From an uncultured Verrucomicrobiales bacterium (GTDB taxonomy: Bacteria; Verrucomicrobiota; Verrucomicrobiia; Verrucomicrobiales; Akkermansiaceae), in contig CALCWC010000029.1 of the NCBI GenBank assembly GCA_937905985.1, positions 1 to 16,071 of the forward strand: DNA of 16,071 bases, written 5' to 3'. Position numbers and translations under genes: made by a program. The notes under the pieces were generated by a model. That model ran no database searches. It was not told the DNA's origin and saw nothing but the letters and a program-made list of their open reading frames with translations. Positions 1 through 6,877 of the stretch are shown piece by piece (position 1 is the stretch's first letter; each line of letters starts with the position of its first letter).

Positions 1-25
1 GGGATTTAGGATTTGCCGAAATTCG

Positions 26-41
26 CGCGCCTGACGGCGCG
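26..41. other. GC hairpin upstream of leuS
   Basis: A six-base inverted repeat, CGCGCC and GGCGCG around a TGAC loop, could form a short hairpin in either strand. No T-run follows it on either side, so it is not a convincing intrinsic terminator. It may be the end of an upstream transcript or an isolated member of the same style of hairpin seen at 6564-6824. No gene is visible in bases 1-137. Confidence 0.35.
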
Positions 42-98
42 GGGTGGGGCATTTGATGCCGCGGCGTGCGTGCGGGGCGGAGGAGATTCAAAAAAGGC

Positions 99-127
99 TT
101 GCGCATCAGGCGCGCGTGTATTATAGT
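99..127 (+). promoter_or_regulatory. Candidate leuS promoter
   Basis: TTGCGC (99-104) and TATAGT (122-127) are separated by 17 bp, the optimal sigma-70 spacing. The -10 box matches 5 of 6 consensus bases; the -35 box matches only 3. The -10 box ends 10 bp before the chosen leuS ATG, so a transcript starting about 7 bp downstream would have only a few untranslated bases. No Shine-Dalgarno motif lies before the ATG. Confidence 0.45.
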
Positions 128-137
128 GCCGCGCGAC

Positions 138-2711
138 ATGTCAGAACGCAAAAATCCATATCCTTTCGATGTCTTCGAGCCCAAGTGGCAGCACGTGTGG
201 GACGAGGAGAAAACCTTCAAGGTACACAACCCCGGGGAGGAGGGCTTCGATGCCAGCAAGCCGAAGTGCTACATCCTGGACATGTTCCCGTACCCGAGCG
301 GGGCGGGGCTGCACGTGGGACACCCGGAGGGGTACACGGCCACGGACATTGTGAGCCGCTACAAGCGCATGCGCGGGTTCAACGTGCTGCACCCGATGGG
401 GTGGGACTCCTTCGGCCTGCCGGCGGAGCAGTACGCCATCAAGACCGGGCAGCACCCGTCCATCACCACCTACGCGAACATCGACAACTTCCGGCGCCAG
501 CTCAAGATGCTGGGGTTCTCGTATGATTGGGACCGCGAGATAGCCACCACGGATCCGCACTACGTTCGCTGGACGCAGTGGATTTTCCTGCGTCTGTACC
601 ACTCCTACTACAACACGGAGCTGAAGAAGGCCCGCCCTGTGAAGGAGCTTGAAGACAAGGGCTGGAGCCGCGAGCAGATTGACGCCGTGCGCCTGGCCTA
701 CGTGGCGGACGGCATGGTGAACTGGAGCCCGGACATGGGTACGGTGCTGGCCAACGAGGAGGCCGAGGAGTGGAAGAGCAAGGGCTTCACCGTGGAGCGC
801 CGCAAGCTGCGCCAGTGGATGCTGCGCATCACCGCCTACGCGGAACGCCTGATTGACGATTTGGACAACCTTGACTGGCCGGAGAGCATCAAGCTGCTGC
901 AGCGCAACTGGATCGGCAAGTCCACGGGCGCGGAAGTGAACTTCGACTGCAACGGCAAGACCATCACGGTGTACACCACGCGCCCGGACACGCTGTTCGG
1001 CGCCACGTACATGGTGCTCTCCCCTGAGCACGAGCTGGTGCCGCAAATCACCACGCCGGAGCAGGAGCAGGCCGTGAAGGCCTACCAGGCGGAATGCGCC
1101 GCCAAGAGCGACCTGGAGCGCACCGACCTGGCCAAGGAGAAGACGGGCGTGTTCACCGGCGCGTACGCCACCAACCCCGTCAACGGCAAGCAAATCCCCA
1201 TCTGGATTGCCGACTATGTGCTCACGGGCTACGGCACGGGCGCCATCATGGCCGTGCCCGCGCACGACAGCCGCGACTACGACTTCGCCGTGAAATTCGA
1301 GCTGCCCATCATCCAGGTGGTGCAGCCGGACGACCCCGCCACGCCGTGGAAGGACTTCTGCGGGTACGACGGCACGATGGTGAACTCCGAGCACTTCAAC
1401 GGCCTGCCCGTTCCGGAGGCCAAGGCCAAGATGATTTCCTGGCTGGAGGAGAAGCACTACGGGCACGGCAAGGTGAACTACAAGCTGCGCGACTGGCTGT
1501 TCAGCCGCCAGCGCTACTGGGGCGAGCCCTTCCCCATCGTGTGGGGCGAGGACGGCCACCACTACGCCATCCCTGAGAGCGAGCTTCCCCTGCTACAGCC
1601 GGAGATGGAGGACTTCAAGCCCAGCGGCGACCCCCGCGGCCCCCTGGTGAAAGCCAAGGAGTGGATCCACTACTCCGACAAGGCCACGCGCGAAACCAAC
1701 ACCATGCCGCAGTGGGCGGGTTCCTGCTGGTACTACCTGCGCTACATCGACCCGAAGAACGACAACGCCTTCATCGGCGCGGATGCGGAGAAGTACTGGA
1801 TGGCGGGCAACCAGAAACCCGGCGGCGTGGACCTGTACGTGGGCGGCACGGAGCACGCGGTGCTGCACCTGCTGTATGCGCGCTTCTGGCACAAGGTGCT
1901 GTACGACTACGGCCTGGTGTCCACCCCGGAACCCTTCAACAAGCTCGTCAACCAGGGGCTCATCCTGGGCGAGGACGGGCAGAAGATGTCCAAGAGCCGC
2001 GGCAACGTGGTGAACCCGGACGACATTGTTCGCGACTACGGCGCGGATGCCATCCGCCTGTACGAGATGTTCATGGGCCCGCTGAAGGAGGTGAAGCCCT
2101 GGGCCACCAAGGGCGTGGAGGGCATCAGCCGCTTCCTGGCCCGCGTGTGGCGCATCGCCATGGTGGAGAACCAGGAGGGCGAGTGGGTGCTCGGCGGCAA
2201 GGTTTCCGATGCCGACGAAACCACCATCACCCCCGCGCGCAAGGAGCTCCACAAGACCATCAAGAAGGTCACGGAGGACATCGAGGACATGAGCTTCAAC
2301 ACCGCCATCTCCAAGATGATGGAATGCACGAACGCCATGACCCAGGCGGAAAGCGTGAGCGTGGTGGACTACGCCACGCTGCTGCAGCTGCTCAACCCGT
2401 TCGCCCCGCACATCACGGAGGAGCTGTACAGCATCCTGCGCGGCGCGTTCCCGCAGCTGGGGGCATGCCAGCTCAGCGCCCTGCCCTGGCCCGCCTACAA
2501 CCCGGAATACCTGGTGGAGAACACCCGCGAAATCGTCATTCAGGTCAACGGCAAGCTGCGCGACAAGCTCACCGTTCCGGTGGACATCACCAAGGAGGAC
2601 CTGGAGGCCCAGGCGCTGGCCGCCCCCCGCGTGAAGGAATTCACGGAGGGCAAGACCGTGCGCAAGGTCATCGTGGTGCCGGGCCGCCTCGTCAACGTGG
2701 TGGCCAACTAA
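138..2711 (+). CDS. leuS: Leucine--tRNA ligase (LeuRS)
   Basis: Cytoplasmic class Ia aminoacyl-tRNA synthetase that charges tRNA-Leu with leucine. The 857-residue product has the normal bacterial length. The HIGH-type ATP-binding motif is HVGH at residues 59-62 and the KMSKS loop is at 616-620. The CP1 editing domain that hydrolyses mischarged tRNA is recognisable from TTRPDT near residue 280 and GTGAIMAVPAHD near 366. An anticodon-binding helical region and the C-terminal tRNA-binding domain (EIVIQVNGKLRDK and following) complete it. I chose the ATG at 138, giving MSERKNPYPF, because an in-frame start at 66 would add 24 residues rich in Arg that do not resemble LeuRS and would lie over the candidate promoter. 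No Shine-Dalgarno motif is visible. A small hypothetical gene follows after 30 bp and is probably cotranscribed. Nothing is broken or missing. Confidence 0.98.
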   Translation: MSERKNPYPFDVFEPKWQHVWDEEKTFKVHNPGEEGFDASKPKCYILDMFPYPSGAGLHVGHPEGYTATDIVSRYKRMRGFNVLHPMGWDSFGLPAEQYAIKTGQHPSITTYANIDNFRRQLKMLGFSYDWDREIATTDPHYVRWTQWIFLRLYHSYYNTELKKARPVKELEDKGWSREQIDAVRLAYVADGMVNWSPDMGTVLANEEAEEWKSKGFTVERRKLRQWMLRITAYAERLIDDLDNLDWPESIKLLQRNWIGKSTGAEVNFDCNGKTITVYTTRPDTLFGATYMVLSPEHELVPQITTPEQEQAVKAYQAECAAKSDLERTDLAKEKTGVFTGAYATNPVNGKQIPIWIADYVLTGYGTGAIMAVPAHDSRDYDFAVKFELPIIQVVQPDDPATPWKDFCGYDGTMVNSEHFNGLPVPEAKAKMISWLEEKHYGHGKVNYKLRDWLFSRQRYWGEPFPIVWGEDGHHYAIPESELPLLQPEMEDFKPSGDPRGPLVKAKEWIHYSDKATRETNTMPQWAGSCWYYLRYIDPKNDNAFIGADAEKYWMAGNQKPGGVDLYVGGTEHAVLHLLYARFWHKVLYDYGLVSTPEPFNKLVNQGLILGEDGQKMSKSRGNVVNPDDIVRDYGADAIRLYEMFMGPLKEVKPWATKGVEGISRFLARVWRIAMVENQEGEWVLGGKVSDADETTITPARKELHKTIKKVTEDIEDMSFNTAISKMMECTNAMTQAESVSVVDYATLLQLLNPFAPHITEELYSILRGAFPQLGACQLSALPWPAYNPEYLVENTREIVIQVNGKLRDKLTVPVDITKEDLEAQALAAPRVKEFTEGKTVRKVIVVPGRLVNVVAN

Positions 2712-2741
2712 GCGCGGCACACCGCCAAACGCTTCCCCGCC

Positions 2742-3170
2742 ATGAACAGGAAACGGCTCGCCATCGCGCTGCTCCTGTTCGCGGCGGGGATTTTTTTCTC
2801 TTTATTCGTCCCGGACTGGTTCGAGGACCCGCGGGAGCTGGCGCAGGGCTCTTGGGAGGACCGCGCCAACCACATCCTGCTGGAGGTGGATGCCACGCGC
2901 GTGGAATGGCGCATGGCGGGCCACCACGGCAAGATGCCCTACGAGTGGCTGCAGACCGACAGCGAACCCTACCGCGCCAAAGTCACCCACCAGGGGCAGG
3001 ACTACGAGGCCGACCTCACCTTCAAGGGCGCGGACACCGTCATTGCCAACTTCCTGGTGTTCGAGCAGCTGCCCGCGGAAGCGCAGCGCGCCATCCGCGA
3101 AATCAACAAGGCCCACAGCCGGCCGGAGCGGGAGATACGCTTTGTCTTCCGGCGCAGGAAGGAGGATTAA
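2742..3170 (+). CDS. Hypothetical membrane-anchored protein
   Basis: I do not recognise this 142-residue protein as a named family. Residues 5-24 form one hydrophobic segment after a basic start (MNRKRLAIALLLF...), either an uncleaved N-terminal anchor or a signal peptide; there is no lipobox cysteine. The remainder is soluble and charged, with many Glu, Arg and Lys, and ends in a basic patch (RRRKED). It probably sits at the inner membrane facing the periplasm. Its start lies 30 bp after the leuS stop with no separate promoter or Shine-Dalgarno motif visible, so readthrough from leuS is likely. Its stop codon overlaps the tatD stop codon on the opposite strand within TTAA. The coding call rests on the reasonable length, the signal-like N-terminus, the same high-GC codon use as leuS and the good fit between neighbours. 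Confidence 0.75.
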   Translation: MNRKRLAIALLLFAAGIFFSLFVPDWFEDPRELAQGSWEDRANHILLEVDATRVEWRMAGHHGKMPYEWLQTDSEPYRAKVTHQGQDYEADLTFKGADTVIANFLVFEQLPAEAQRAIREINKAHSRPEREIRFVFRRRKED

Positions 3171-3988
3171 ACCGCGAGAGCGGGCAGGCGGAAGAACGCG
3201 CAGGCGTTGCGGGTGGTTTGCGCGGCAAGCTCCTCTAGGGAGACACCGCGGAGGGCGGCCACCTTTTCCGCCACATAGCGGGTGCGGCCGGGGAAGTTCA
3301 CCTGGCCGCGGAAAGGCTCCGGGGAGAGGTAGGGGGAATCCGTCTCCAGCATGAATCGGTCGGCGGGGCACCAGGTGGCGATTTCCTGCACGGCCTGGGT
3401 TTTCTTGAAGGTGAGGATGCCGGTGAAGGAGACCATGCCGTTGAGCTCCGCGAAGATGCTCTCCGCCTGCTCGCGCGTGCCGATAAAGCAGTGGAACACC
3501 GGGCGCACCCCGGGGAAGTTGCGGGCGATGGCGAAGGCATCGTTGAAGCAGGGATAGGCGGTGTCGCCCACCTTGTCGCGCGTGTGCATGGAGATGTTGA
3601 GGCCCAGCTCCTGCGCGAGCGCGAAATGCCGCTCCAGGAAATGATGCTGGCGGGCGCGGTAGTCCGCCTCGCTCCAGCCGTCGGGCGCAGGCCAGTAGTA
3701 GTCCAGCCCGGTCTCGCCAATAGCGGCCTGGGGATGCGTGCGGCACAGCTCCGCCAGGCGGTCGAAGTCGGCATCCTCCGCCTCCGTGCAATCCAGCGGG
3801 TGCAGGGCCAGGCAAGAGCTGATGTGCTGCGGGAATTGCGCCGCCAAGGCGATATTGCGCTCCCAGTCCCGAGGGTGGGTGCCCTGGGAGACAGCGTGCC
3901 CCACGCCCAGCTTGGCGCTCTCGCTGCACACGCGCGCCACGTCCTCGTACTTGGGATCCGCCAGATGGCAATGGGTATCGATAATCAT
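3167..3988 (-). CDS. tatD: TatD-family metal-dependent hydrolase (DNase)
   Basis: TatD/YcfH-family amidohydrolase-fold protein of 273 residues, close to the usual 255-265. Characterised relatives are metal-dependent 3'-5' DNases active in the cytoplasm. The metal ligands of the family are visible in order: HCH at residues 6-8 (THCHLAD), Glu92 in GETGLDYYW, His135 in MHTRD, His166 in FHCF and Asp217 in ETDSPYLSP. The C-terminal region TRNACAFF is also typical. The ATG at 3988 gives MIIDTHCHL, the canonical family N-terminus. It begins 15 bp after the stop of the GH123 gene and is the last gene of the menB-GH123-tatD run. Its stop codon overlaps that of the convergent hypothetical gene, leaving no room for a terminator between them. 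The family contains several paralogues (TatD, YcfH, YjjV), so the exact paralogue and substrate are uncertain. Confidence 0.93.
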   Translation of the reverse strand: MIIDTHCHLADPKYEDVARVCSESAKLGVGHAVSQGTHPRDWERNIALAAQFPQHISSCLALHPLDCTEAEDADFDRLAELCRTHPQAAIGETGLDYYWPAPDGWSEADYRARQHHFLERHFALAQELGLNISMHTRDKVGDTAYPCFNDAFAIARNFPGVRPVFHCFIGTREQAESIFAELNGMVSFTGILTFKKTQAVQEIATWCPADRFMLETDSPYLSPEPFRGQVNFPGRTRYVAEKVAALRGVSLEELAAQTTRNACAFFRLPALAV

Positions 3989-4003
3989 AGCGGCAGAGAA
4001 CGG

Positions 4004-5683
4004 TTACAGGGCGGCGCGGATGGCATCCTTGGCGCGCTGGACGTCTTGGGCGTGGTTGTTGCCGGAGGAGTTTTTCAGCGTGAAGATTTCCTGGAGGGTC
4101 TTGTCGAGGGCGTCCGTGTTGCCGCGTTCGCGCAGGATGCGCACCTTCTCGAATTCCTCGATGCCGTCGCGCATGCGCTCAAAGCGGATGCTGGAGAGGT
4201 TGCCGGGGTAGACGAGGAAGCAGTCGCCCGTGGGCCAGGTGCCGAAATCCGTGCACTCGAAGGGGTTGCGGTTCCAGGAATTGTAGGCCCAGCGGGAATA
4301 GCCGTCCAGGTGGTTGGCGGCGGCGAAGAGCGGCAGCCACTCCGCCTCCGCGGGCGGGGAGAAGGTGAAGGTATTGGGCTTCTGCGGGCCGCAGCAGGTG
4401 TAGAAAATGGTCTTGCCGCCCTGCTCTGCGCGCTCCTTCTTGAGTTCCGGCGTGAGCATGCCCGTGTGCTCCAGCGCGGGTGAGAGCACGTACACGCCCT
4501 GGGAGACCTCGCTGGGCTTGTTGACGGAGGAGACGATGCGGATTTCCGGCGCATACTTGCGGATGACGGCCATGGCGGCACGCACGAGGTCGTCGCCGCG
4601 CTCATCCAGCGCGATGGAGGTGCGGTTGAGCCATCCCTTCTCCTTGAGGTGCTCACGGAAATCCGTGATGAAGTTGCCCCAGACGCGCTCGAATTCCGGG
4701 CTCTTGTGGTCGAGGTGGAGCGTGTCGAAGGCGGACGCGCCCCGACGCTCGTTCCGGTATTTGATGTTCATGCCCCAGGGAATCATGGTGTAGCAGAAGA
4801 TGTCGGCATCCTTCATGCCCACCTCGTTCATCATGAACTCCACCCATGTGTCGAACGCGGTGTAGTCGTAGCGCATCTCGCCGTCCGCGCCCATGATCCA
4901 TTCCACCTGCGAGGGGAACCAGTCGTAGGTCTGGCCGTTCCAGGCCTCGTCGATGATGGCGCAGGTAATGGCCTTCTGCCCGGCGTCCGCCAGACGCTTC
5001 ATGAGGGGCTTCATGAGGGCCAGGTGCTCCGGGCTCCAAGGTTTCACGCCGTGCCAGCGCGCCACGGATTCCGGCTGCTGCCAGAGGTCGAAGTGCATCT
5101 TCCACGCGTCCGGCGGCGGCAGGATTTCCAGCAGCACCTCCAGCTCCACTTCACACACTTCAGTGGGGCAATTGTCAGCCATCACCAGCACGCTGCCGGT
5201 ATAGTTGCCGGCCTTGTGTTCATGCGGTATATCCACCTGCACCCAGATGGGGCGCAGCACGCCCGCAGGGTTGTCGCACATGTTTTCATCGCCTATGATA
5301 TCCGCCACCACCTTTCCGGCGGCCTTGGTGTAGCGCACCATGGAAGCCGTGAACGGGATGCTAATGTTGTTTTTGGCAAGCGGCTCTGTGGATACGCGCA
5401 GGTTTTTGGCGGCACCGTTGGCCTGCACCACCAGCTGGAAACTGCAGCGCTCGCCGCGCCAGCCGCTCAGCTTGACCTTGGTGGGCGCTTGCGCGGGCAG
5501 CTCCTTCATGTCCGTGGTGATGCGGGTGTCCGACATCACGGCGAGCTTGAGCTGCGTGGCGGCGGGCTGCTTGACCTCCTGCGCGGGGGAAGCGGCATCA
5601 TAGAGCGGGTGGCGGTCCGGCGCGTGCTGAGCCAGCAGGGGCGCGGCGGATATGGCGGCTATCAGGGGAAGGTATGTTTTCAT
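4004..5683 (-). CDS. Secreted GH123-family glycosidase (beta-N-acetylgalactosaminidase type)
   Basis: A 559-residue exported protein. The start MKTYLPLIAAISAAPLLAQ looks like a Sec signal peptide. An N-terminal beta-sandwich-like region (about 45-190) is followed by a TIM-barrel-like catalytic region that ends in a segment characteristic of the GH123/DUF4091 catalytic family: GYSRWAYNSWN, then YPG, then RFERMRDGIEEFEKV. Established GH123 enzymes release terminal GalNAc by substrate-assisted catalysis using an adjacent Asp-Glu pair. Here Asp360-Glu361 in SIALDERGDD fits that pair in position and context. The expected role is trimming GalNAc-bearing glycans such as mucin or glycolipids in the periplasm or at the surface; the exact substrate is inferred. 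The start codon overlaps the menB stop (ATGATGA arrangement); an alternative ATG one codon earlier (5686) would give MMKTYL. No Shine-Dalgarno motif is seen, so translational coupling to menB is likely. Confidence 0.87.
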   Translation of the reverse strand: MKTYLPLIAAISAAPLLAQHAPDRHPLYDAASPAQEVKQPAATQLKLAVMSDTRITTDMKELPAQAPTKVKLSGWRGERCSFQLVVQANGAAKNLRVSTEPLAKNNISIPFTASMVRYTKAAGKVVADIIGDENMCDNPAGVLRPIWVQVDIPHEHKAGNYTGSVLVMADNCPTEVCEVELEVLLEILPPPDAWKMHFDLWQQPESVARWHGVKPWSPEHLALMKPLMKRLADAGQKAITCAIIDEAWNGQTYDWFPSQVEWIMGADGEMRYDYTAFDTWVEFMMNEVGMKDADIFCYTMIPWGMNIKYRNERRGASAFDTLHLDHKSPEFERVWGNFITDFREHLKEKGWLNRTSIALDERGDDLVRAAMAVIRKYAPEIRIVSSVNKPSEVSQGVYVLSPALEHTGMLTPELKKERAEQGGKTIFYTCCGPQKPNTFTFSPPAEAEWLPLFAAANHLDGYSRWAYNSWNRNPFECTDFGTWPTGDCFLVYPGNLSSIRFERMRDGIEEFEKVRILRERGNTDALDKTLQEIFTLKNSSGNNHAQDVQRAKDAIRAAL

Positions 5684-6483
5684 CATTTGTCGAAATTCGG
5701 TTTGCGTTTTTCCAGGAAGGCTTTGCCGCCCTCGGCGGCCTCGGGGGTCATGTAGTAGAGCATGGTGGCGTCTCCCGCCAGCTCCTGGATACCGGCCTGG
5801 CCGTCCAGCTCCGCGTTGAGTCCCACCTTGATCATGCGCAGGGCGAGCGCGCTGTGCTGCATCATCTCCTCCGCCCACGCCACACACTCGTCTTCCAGTT
5901 GCTCCAGCGGCACCACCTTGTTGACCAGACCCATCTGCAGGGCCTCCTGCGCGGAGTACTTGCGGCAGAGGAACCAAATCTCACGCGCCTTGCGCTGCCC
6001 CACCAGGCGAGCCAGGTAGGATGCGCCGAAGCCTGCATCGAAGCTGCCCACGCGCGGCCCGGTCTGCCCGAACACGGCGTTCTCCGAGGCGATGGAGAGG
6101 TCGCACACCACCTGCAGCACATGGCCGCCGCCGATGGCAAAGCCGTTCACCATGGCAATCACGGGCTTGGGCAGCGAGCGGATTTGCCGCTGCACGCCGA
6201 GGATGTTCAGGCGCGGCAGGCCGTTGGTGCCCACGTAGCCGCCGTGACCCTTCACGTTCATGTCACCCCCGCTGCAAAAGGCCTTGTCCCCGGCCCCGGT
6301 GAGGATGACCACCCGCACATCCTGGCAGTCGCGGCAGTAGGCGAAGGCGTCCGCCAGCTCGTCGACCGTGTCCGGCGTGAAAGCGTTGCGCCATCGCGGG
6401 CGATTGATGGTGATTTTGGCTATCCCGTTGTACAGCTCAAAGAGGATATCGTGGTATTCCTTGATAGAGGTCCAAGCGCGCAT
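5683..6483 (-). CDS. menB: 1,4-dihydroxy-2-naphthoyl-CoA synthase
   Basis: Crotonase-fold enzyme that cyclises o-succinylbenzoyl-CoA to 1,4-dihydroxy-2-naphthoyl-CoA in menaquinone biosynthesis, in the cytoplasm. The 266-residue product shows the MenB signature throughout: ITINRPRWRNAF, FCSGGD (oxyanion-loop region, about 69-74), GGYVG, LPKPVIAMVNGFAIGGGH, FGQTGPRVGSFD, REIWFLC, DGQAGIQELAGDAT and a C-terminal EKRKPNFDK. Gly142 in QTGP rather than an Asp marks the bicarbonate-dependent type I MenB, like the E. coli enzyme. I chose the ATG at 6483 (MRAWTSIKEYHDIL); a start 48 codons upstream would read through the promoter and an unrelated basic stretch. It has its own strong promoter at 6497-6525 and heads the menB-GH123-tatD run. 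No other men genes are in the window. Confidence 0.95.
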   Translation of the reverse strand: MRAWTSIKEYHDILFELYNGIAKITINRPRWRNAFTPDTVDELADAFAYCRDCQDVRVVILTGAGDKAFCSGGDMNVKGHGGYVGTNGLPRLNILGVQRQIRSLPKPVIAMVNGFAIGGGHVLQVVCDLSIASENAVFGQTGPRVGSFDAGFGASYLARLVGQRKAREIWFLCRKYSAQEALQMGLVNKVVPLEQLEDECVAWAEEMMQHSALALRMIKVGLNAELDGQAGIQELAGDATMLYYMTPEAAEGGKAFLEKRKPNFDK

Positions 6484-6496
6484 GGTTAGTAGCGGG

Positions 6497-6525
6497 ATGA
6501 TACCTGCCCGAGCGGCTGATGTAAA
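6497..6525 (-). promoter_or_regulatory. menB operon promoter
   Basis: On the minus strand TTTACA (6525-6520) and TATCAT (6502-6497) are separated by exactly 17 bp and each match 5 of 6 sigma-70 consensus bases. The -10 box ends 13 bp before the menB ATG at 6483, which predicts a leader of only about 6-8 bases and leaves no room for a normal ribosome-binding site. It would drive menB, the GH123 gene and tatD. Confidence 0.65.
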
Positions 6526-6563
6526 GGAAGAAACGCGCGGCAGCGGAGCTTTGGCGCTAATCC

Positions 6564-6824
6564 ACCCCGCGCAAGGCGGGGTTATGTGCCGATACCCGTC
6601 TACGCCCTGCGGGCTACGCCGAGGCAAGCGTATCGGGCGTGGTTACCCCCACGCCTTACGGCGTGGGCTGGGAAAAGTGAACGCCGCCAAGGCGGCTCAA
6701 ATTCGGCGTGCTTCGCACGCGGGAACACTGGTTTTATCTGGCTTCGCGCCGCCAGACGCGCTACATTGAGCCGCGCAGCGGCAACAACTTTGAGCCCCGG
6801 TCGTATGACCAGGGGGTGCCCCCC
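6564..6824. repeat. Cluster of eight or more hairpin palindromes
   Basis: This lies in the 394-bp gene-free stretch between menB and the TIGR03790 gene. Inverted repeats follow each other closely: CCCCGC/GCGGGG at 6564-6582; CCGATAC/GTATCGG at 6589-6636 enclosing GCCC/GGGC; CCCACGCC/GGCGTGGG with a TTAC loop at 6648-6667; GCCGCC/GGCGGC at 6683-6696; GCGTGC/GCACGC with a TTC loop at 6706-6720; TCTGGC/GCCAGA at 6737-6756; GCCGC/GCGGC at 6770-6782; GGTC/GACC at 6799-6810; GGGGG/CCCCC at 6812-6824. The stems differ in sequence, so this is not a simple tandem repeat. No T-tract marks a normal terminator and no tRNA cloverleaf fits. It may be a dispersed intergenic palindromic element or a structured RNA. 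Confidence 0.7.
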
Positions 6825-6877
6825 TTCGCACTTATAACTAACGCAACCTCGCCTCCGTGCGGGGTGGATACACGATC

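Noticed and set aside
66..137. Upstream in-frame start for leuS
   Set aside because: It adds 24 basic residues unlike LeuRS and would overlap the candidate promoter.
141..2720. Long minus-strand open frames opposite leuS
   Set aside because: They are His/Val/Leu/Arg-rich mirror frames caused by high third-position G+C; leuS is unambiguous on the plus strand.
5687..5977. N-terminal extension of the GH123 frame into menB
   Set aside because: The extra residues are a shadow of menB; a signal peptide begins exactly at the ATGATG.
6799..6824. Intrinsic terminator for the ffh-TIGR03790 transcript
   Set aside because: The GGGGG/CCCCC and GGTC/GACC stems lack a T-run on the minus strand, so termination there is unproven.
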